Part shown: positions 60,420 to 64,000 of the stretch, piece by piece
Layout: every line of letters begins with the position of its first letter
Position numbering within the stretch: the stretch's first letter is position 1
Source: Mucilaginibacter sp. 14171R-50
GTDB taxonomy: Bacteria > Bacteroidota > Bacteroidia > Sphingobacteriales > Sphingobacteriaceae
DNA length: 64,000 bases
Reading direction: 5' to 3'
Assembly (NCBI RefSeq): GCF_010093045.1
Contig: NZ_CP048115.1
Span: 1,550,001-1,614,000 of the forward strand
The notes under the pieces: generated by a model
What the model was told of the DNA's origin: nothing
What the model saw: the letters and a program-made list of their open reading frames with translations, nothing else
The model's database searches: none
Translations under genes and position numbers: made by a program

Positions 60420-60730
60420 CGTCATAGTTATTACGAAGTTACTAATTGTAAGATGAATTTTAAGTGAAATATATACAAAGGATTTTTGTGAACTGCGTAA
60501 AAAATAAAAGCCCCCCAGACTTGCTCCGGGGGACTTTCAACCTAAACCTTATCACAATTAACCGGCAAGATTGCCGGTATGCATAGCGTAGAACAAATAC
60601 TATACCAAAATTGCACAAGCGCTAAAAATTTTCTAAATGTGTCAAAACGACGGAATAGGACCTCTTATAAAGGGCATCTGCTATCGTATACGACAGTAGT
60701 GTTGGTTATTTTATACAAGCAGGCATACAG
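60420..60730. other. Intergenic region with two hairpins
   Basis: A stretch of 311 bases without a gene. It contains a terminator-like hairpin (60509-60535) and ACCGGCAA-GA-TTGCCGGT (60561-60578), a perfect dyad. The 62-codon plus-strand frame (60579-60767) overlaps the anti-sigma gene in antisense and is not called. Confidence 0.5.
60509..60535 (-). terminator. GC-rich hairpin followed by T-tract on the minus strand
   Basis: AGCCCCCC (60509-60516) pairs with GGGGGACT (60528-60535). On the minus strand it continues into TTTATTTTTTACG. It lies 195 bases after the stop of the anti-sigma-like gene, so it may end that transcript or a separate small RNA. Confidence 0.6.
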
Positions 60731-61240
60731 TTATTGCAGCTTTGTGATGTTTTTACGGCGCAGATAGTTATCCAGTAAAAACAGACCCATTACCACATCA
60801 AAGAACAGGAACCCTTTAATTACCGGACCTGTAAAATAACTGCTTACCTGCGGAACGTTTAATTGCGTAACGTTTAGCTGCCCGGGTAATTTAAAGCCCG
60901 TGCCCGCCGACCAGTTTACCGCGCCTAAGGCATACATTAATAATACTACCAGGCTTACCGCAAAAAAAGCCGATATCCCTAAAATGATACGTTTATCAAT
61001 AGCCGCCTTTAGCGGCTGTTTCGCATTTTCTATGCGGATGTTTTCCATTACGTTATAGGTAAAGGCCATCGGTGGCTCATCCAGGTCCATCGCGCTGAAT
61101 GCTGTATTCAATTGCAGCAACTCATTGTACTTTTTTTGATATACCTCGTCCTGTTCAATAAGCATGGCAATGGCCTGCTGCTCTTGCGGGGTGCAGGTAC
61201 CATCAATGTAGTTCCAAAGCTTTTCTTCTATACTGTTCAT
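60731..61240 (-). CDS. Anti-sigma-factor-like membrane protein
   Basis: A 169-residue protein with two membrane segments (about 84-106 and 140-157). The N-terminal part EKLWNYIDGTCTPQEQQAIAMLIEQDEVYQKKYNELLQL is helical, of the kind used to bind a sigma factor. The zinc-ligand His-Cys-Cys set of ZAS domains is incomplete, with only one Cys here. It starts in the last 4 bases of the ECF sigma gene, the normal position of its antagonist. It is a likely membrane-bound anti-sigma factor. Confidence 0.75.
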   Translation of the reverse strand: MNSIEEKLWNYIDGTCTPQEQQAIAMLIEQDEVYQKKYNELLQLNTAFSAMDLDEPPMAFTYNVMENIRIENAKQPLKAAIDKRIILGISAFFAVSLVVLLMYALGAVNWSAGTGFKLPGQLNVTQLNVPQVSSYFTGPVIKGFLFFDVVMGLFLLDNYLRRKNITKLQ

Positions 61241-61815
61241 ATCAATTCGTTAACTTCATGTTTCAAATTACGCTCCAGCCTTTCTTTCAAACGCTGGCGG
61301 GCTCTAAATAGTTTCACCTTAACCGTGTTGGCCTCTATCCCCGTGGCCTGCGATATTTCTTCAAGCGATTGCTCACCCTTGTAAAACATGGTTATAATAG
61401 CGGCATCGTCAGGCAATAATTGTTGTATAGCCTCATTCAAATAATACGATCGTGACTTATTTTCAACGTTATAATCGTAACCGCTTGGCTTGCTCTCTAT
61501 TTGTATATAGCTTTCATCGTCATCGATAGAAGCCGTATCAACCCGCTTTTTCCGCAAAAAAGTCATGGCGGTGGTGTAAACAATACTGTACAGCCACGTG
61601 CTGAATTTTGATTGCTGCTGAAAAGAAGATAACGACCGGTATGCCTTTATAAAACAATCCTGTGCTATCTCTTCGGCATCCTCGCGGCTTTTTGCAAAAC
61701 GCATAGCCAAAGTAAATACAAAACGCTGGTGGCGCTTTACCAGGTCGGCGTAGGCCGCTTGGTTGCCACCCAGGGTTTGCTCAATTAGTTCGATATCCGA
61801 AAACTTGCTTTGCAT
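61237..61815 (-). CDS. RNA polymerase ECF sigma factor
   Basis: A 192-residue sigma-70 factor of the extracytoplasmic-function group. Region 2 (about 25-90) shows FVFTLAMRFAKSREDAEEIAQDCFIKAYRSLSSF, and region 4 (about 130-185) has LPDDAAIITMFYKGEQSLEEISQATGIEANTVKVKLFRARQRLKERL. The start is ATG 61815; the longer frame to 61827 adds four residues. It heads a two-gene unit with the anti-sigma-like protein. Confidence 0.92.
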   Translation of the reverse strand: MQSKFSDIELIEQTLGGNQAAYADLVKRHQRFVFTLAMRFAKSREDAEEIAQDCFIKAYRSLSSFQQQSKFSTWLYSIVYTTAMTFLRKKRVDTASIDDDESYIQIESKPSGYDYNVENKSRSYYLNEAIQQLLPDDAAIITMFYKGEQSLEEISQATGIEANTVKVKLFRARQRLKERLERNLKHEVNELI

Positions 61816-62092
61816 ATATACAAACACTGTGACTACAAACCGGCGAATTAGGTTACAGGTCGATCTGTAATTTTAGAATTAAGATTTTAGCCCCCGCTTC
61901 GCTAATTAAATTTAAGTATTAGTATCTGTATATTATACGGTATAGCCCCATCTAAAATCATAAGGCACAAAATTTAAATATTTTTTACCACAGGTGTAAC
62001 CTCTACAAAAATCATGTGGTCATAGCTTACAAATACACCGTAGCGGTGGTTTAGCACGAACAAAATTTATCAATTTTTTAACTTAAAATATC

Positions 62093-62449
62093 ATGGACGC
62101 AAAATTTTTAATTCCAATTTTAATTTCTCTGGGGCTTTTCGCAATGATCTTCGGGATCTATTATATCAGGAACCGCGAACGTATGGCAATGATAGAGCGG
62201 GGCATGGACCCACGCGGCTATAAAGTGCAACCTGCACCTTATCAAAACCTTAAATGGGGCTTATTACTAATTGGCGCAGGCCTGGGGCTGTTTTTAGCTT
62301 ACCTGCTTGACCGTACCGTTTTTTCAAATTCACAAAACGAGAATGAAGCGATCTATTTTGGTTTAATAGCCATATTTGGCGGACTTGGCCTGGTGCTATC
62401 TTACCGTATTGAAAAGAAAGAACTTTACGACAACGACCTTAATAAATAA
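62093..62449 (+). CDS. DUF6249-like membrane protein
   Basis: A 118-residue protein with three membrane helices (about 6-24, 52-71 and 87-103). The polar NRERMAMIERGMDPRGY segment between helices 1 and 2 is the DUF6249 signature (Arg-x-x-x-x-Glu-x-Met-Ile). Function is unknown; genes of this kind are often near ECF sigma factors in Bacteroidota. A terminator follows at 22 bases. It is divergent from the sigma factor gene. Confidence 0.8.
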   Translation: MDAKFLIPILISLGLFAMIFGIYYIRNRERMAMIERGMDPRGYKVQPAPYQNLKWGLLLIGAGLGLFLAYLLDRTVFSNSQNENEAIYFGLIAIFGGLGLVLSYRIEKKELYDNDLNK

Positions 62450-62470
62450 CCTTAATAAGCAGAAGCATTA

Positions 62471-62500
62471 AAGGAGCCGACAGGCTCCTTTTTTTTTGTT
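62471..62500 (+). terminator. Rho-independent terminator
   Basis: AAGGAGCC (62471-62478) pairs with GGCTCCTT (62483-62490) followed by TTTTTTTTG. It lies 22 bases after the stop at 62449. Confidence 0.93.
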
Positions 62501-62544
62501 ATAATATTAATTCCTGTTATCTTTATATGAAAATTCTAATCGTG

Positions 62545-63243
62545 ATGAAGAATAAAATATTATTAATGATGACGCTGATGGTCGCGGGGCTTTCGGCATC
62601 AGCGCAAACCGCTGAGAAGAAGGCGAAAATAACCAACGCTTCGGAAGCGGTTTATAATGTGAACACCACCAATAATCATAAAGAGGGCGTGTATGCAATA
62701 CAAAACCTTAATAACAATGGTTTATGGTTACAGGGTGTATATAAGGATGACCAAAGGGCCGGTAACTGGAACTTTTTTAATAAAGATTTCAAATTATTTA
62801 TGCGCTATAATTATGATCAGAAAAAACTGGCATTTTTAGATGAACATGCGCTTGATAACGTAATTGTTACCATTTTAAGTGATGACGATAAGGTACGAAA
62901 AGACGCTTCGGTTCCGTTGCCGCTTTGCTCGATAGATTATTATTTACAGCTAATGGCAAATAATATTTACGCCGTCAGGGATGCAAAATATAAAGATATG
63001 GATGCAGAGGTAACTGCTCGTATTGGTACCGATGGTAAAGCAACCTATACCGTAATTTACTCGGTAAACGGCAAAAAGGCCGACAAACAGAAGGTGACCC
63101 TGCCAGACGACAAGTTTGCTGTTGAATGGATACCCAGTATGTACAATGATAAACCCGTTGAATCGGAATTTACGGCCTACCTGAAAATACAGGGAGACGA
63201 ACCCGCTGCGGACCACATGAGAAGGACCAGCTGGAACTATTAA
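62545..63243 (+). CDS. Secreted protein of unknown function
   Basis: A 232-residue protein. A signal peptide (MKNKILLMMTLMVAGLSASAQ) is followed by a region with EGVYAIQNLNNNGLWLQGVYKDD and GNWNFFNKDFKLFMRYNY, resembling a MORN-type pattern of short beta hairpins. The last third (KATYTVIYSVNGKKADKQKVTL) is a beta-rich domain that may be a small TonB-like module. I do not recognise a family. ATG 62545 is chosen over 62527. A terminator follows. Confidence 0.65.
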   Translation: MKNKILLMMTLMVAGLSASAQTAEKKAKITNASEAVYNVNTTNNHKEGVYAIQNLNNNGLWLQGVYKDDQRAGNWNFFNKDFKLFMRYNYDQKKLAFLDEHALDNVIVTILSDDDKVRKDASVPLPLCSIDYYLQLMANNIYAVRDAKYKDMDAEVTARIGTDGKATYTVIYSVNGKKADKQKVTLPDDKFAVEWIPSMYNDKPVESEFTAYLKIQGDEPAADHMRRTSWNY

Positions 63244-63259
63244 AGAGTAACTGCATAAT

Positions 63260-63294
63260 AAAACGGCCTGTCAAATTTTTTGACAGGCCGTTTT
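63260..63294. terminator. Bidirectional hairpin terminator
   Basis: AAAACGGCCTGTCAAA (63260-63275) pairs with TTTGACAGGCCGTTTT (63279-63294), a perfect 16-bp stem with a 3-base loop. It separates the convergent secreted protein and DinB genes. Confidence 0.92.
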
Positions 63295-63296
63295 AT

Positions 63297-63809
63297 TTAT
63301 AAATAGCGATGTTTTATAATATTAAGGTGATATATTTCGTGCCCGGCAGTAATATATACCAATGCAGCAACTTTAACCACCGCGCCGCTGGCCACACCAC
63401 TATGCCCTAATTGTTCAGCACTGAATGACCGGTACAAATACAAGGTGGCTTGGCGCACCGCTCTAAACTCTTCAGCAAGGCTTTGCATGGTACGGCTGTT
63501 AAAGTCGGTGCTGTTTACATAGGTCTCCTGGTCAAAGCCGGGCAGGGATATATCCTCGCGCGAAAAAACAAAGGCGCGGAACGAGAATACCCTTTCGGTA
63601 TCTATCATGTGGCCAAGCACTTCCTTTAATGTCCATTTACCATCAGCATAGGCATGCATGGCCTGCTCTTCACTCATGTTGTGGAACAGGTTGTAGGTAA
63701 ACGCCTGATTATCGGCCAACAGCTGCAAAACATCGGCGCCTTCAGGCACTGCGTTCACGTATCCTGCTGCATAGGGCGGGTACTCGTCAGAGTTTGGCTT
63801 GCTTATCAT
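63297..63809 (-). CDS. DinB-family protein
   Basis: A 170-residue four-helix protein of the DinB/YfiT group. The metal-site histidines lie in LGHMIDTERVFSFRAF (His) and near the C-terminus in ITAGHEIYHLNIIKHRYL (His-x-x-x-His). KWTLKEVLGHMIDTE is the standard first helix signature. Members are metal-dependent hydrolases or thiol-linked transferases, with unclear substrate. The start overlaps the 3' end of the kinase gene by 23 bases. Confidence 0.9.
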   Translation of the reverse strand: MISKPNSDEYPPYAAGYVNAVPEGADVLQLLADNQAFTYNLFHNMSEEQAMHAYADGKWTLKEVLGHMIDTERVFSFRAFVFSREDISLPGFDQETYVNSTDFNSRTMQSLAEEFRAVRQATLYLYRSFSAEQLGHSGVASGAVVKVAALVYITAGHEIYHLNIIKHRYL

Positions 63810-64000
63810 ACTTTATTGTTTTTAAAACTATCCTAAATGTGGTACCCTTACCCAGCTCAGACTCTTTAATAAAGATCTGCCCGTCGTGGTAATTTTGTAT
63901 AATGCGTTTTGTTAACGACAGGCCCAGCCCCCAGCCGCGCTGCCTTGTAGTATAACCCGGCTGAAAAACCGTATCAAACTTTGAGCGCGCTATGCCTTTG
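63787..64000 (-). CDS. Histidine kinase, C-terminal fragment
   Basis: The minus strand entering from the window edge encodes KGIARSKFDTVFQPGYTTR, then GWGLGLSLTKRIIQNY and KGTTFRIVLK, and stops at TGA (63789-63787). These are the F-box, G2 and final strand of a HATPase_c domain. The sensor and dimerisation parts lie outside the window. Its last 23 bases overlap the DinB gene. Confidence 0.88.
   Translation of the reverse strand, partial: KGIARSKFDTVFQPGYTTRQRGWGLGLSLTKRIIQNYHDGQIFIKESELGKGTTFRIVLKTIKYDKQAKL

Noticed and set aside
60579..60767. 62-codon plus-strand frame
   Set aside because: It overlaps the anti-sigma-like gene in antisense and includes the palindromic intergenic DNA.

Overview
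The window looks like chromosomal DNA from a Bacteroidota bacterium of the family Sphingobacteriaceae (Mucilaginibacter/Pedobacter-like). The evidence is the moderate GC content, promoters of the Bacteroidota type (TTTG or TTG, about 20 bases, then TAnnTTTG) instead of E. coli -35/-10 boxes, few Shine-Dalgarno sites, and the gene set: a yceD-rpmF-plsX-fabH-accB-accC run, a fused E1 alpha/beta 2-oxoacid dehydrogenase, and DUF4136, DUF2911, DUF4198 and DUF5009 proteins. The genus is an inference. No rRNA, canonical tRNA, phage, insertion sequence or CRISPR array was seen.

Layout. 1-14.4 kb is a stress-survival cluster: the end of an Hsp20 chaperone, a phosphoribosyltransferase, cyclopropane fatty acid synthase, a triple-BON protein, a secreted protein, a tandem universal stress protein, a DUF4136 lipoprotein, two hybrid-free histidine kinases around a lone receiver, a flavodoxin, a P-type cation ATPase, two tiny proteins and an FAD oxidoreductase with a Rieske tail. 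14.5-17.3 kb holds an S41 protease, a CsbD-like protein and a small outer membrane barrel. 17.4-17.9 kb carries two tandem tRNA-like RNA units on the minus strand, each with a perfect acceptor stem and T arm but, where the anticodon arm should be, the anti-Shine-Dalgarno sequence CACCTCCTT. They have their own promoter and terminator. This is the most unusual element in the window.

17.9-33.3 kb is housekeeping and catabolism: an Lrp regulator, fused E1, LutB-like Fe-S protein with a DHFR-family gene, M28 peptidase, rpiB, tatC, the fatty acid/phospholipid operon and an M1 metallopeptidase. 33.3-37.1 kb is an accessory patch: a 118-bp tandem repeat, then a compact three-gene operon (P-loop NTPase, PIN-GNAT-PUA/EVE-like fusion, ASCH protein) flanked by related repeats in inverted orientation. 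This is a candidate undescribed RNA- or nucleic-acid-directed system.

37.1-53.7 kb contains a DUF5009 membrane acyltransferase, pdxA, rsmA, an EcsC protein, a 2-hydroxyacid dehydrogenase, greA, a HIT protein, a PfkB kinase, a GH20 hexosaminidase, a peroxiredoxin/AhpD-like pair and a tripartite drug-efflux operon (TetR, TolC, HlyD, MFS) with two TetR-type palindromes. 53.9-64 kb contains a PIG-L deacetylase, a three-gene sodium symporter operon that includes a 42-residue membrane peptide, a CDF transporter, DUF2911, an ECF sigma/anti-sigma pair, small membrane and secreted proteins, a DinB-family protein and the C-terminus of a histidine kinase cut by the window edge.

Intergenic DNA is rich in imperfect palindromes built from a few repeated words, and in a dispersed inverted repeat around GAGCTTGTCGAA/TTCGACAAGCTC.
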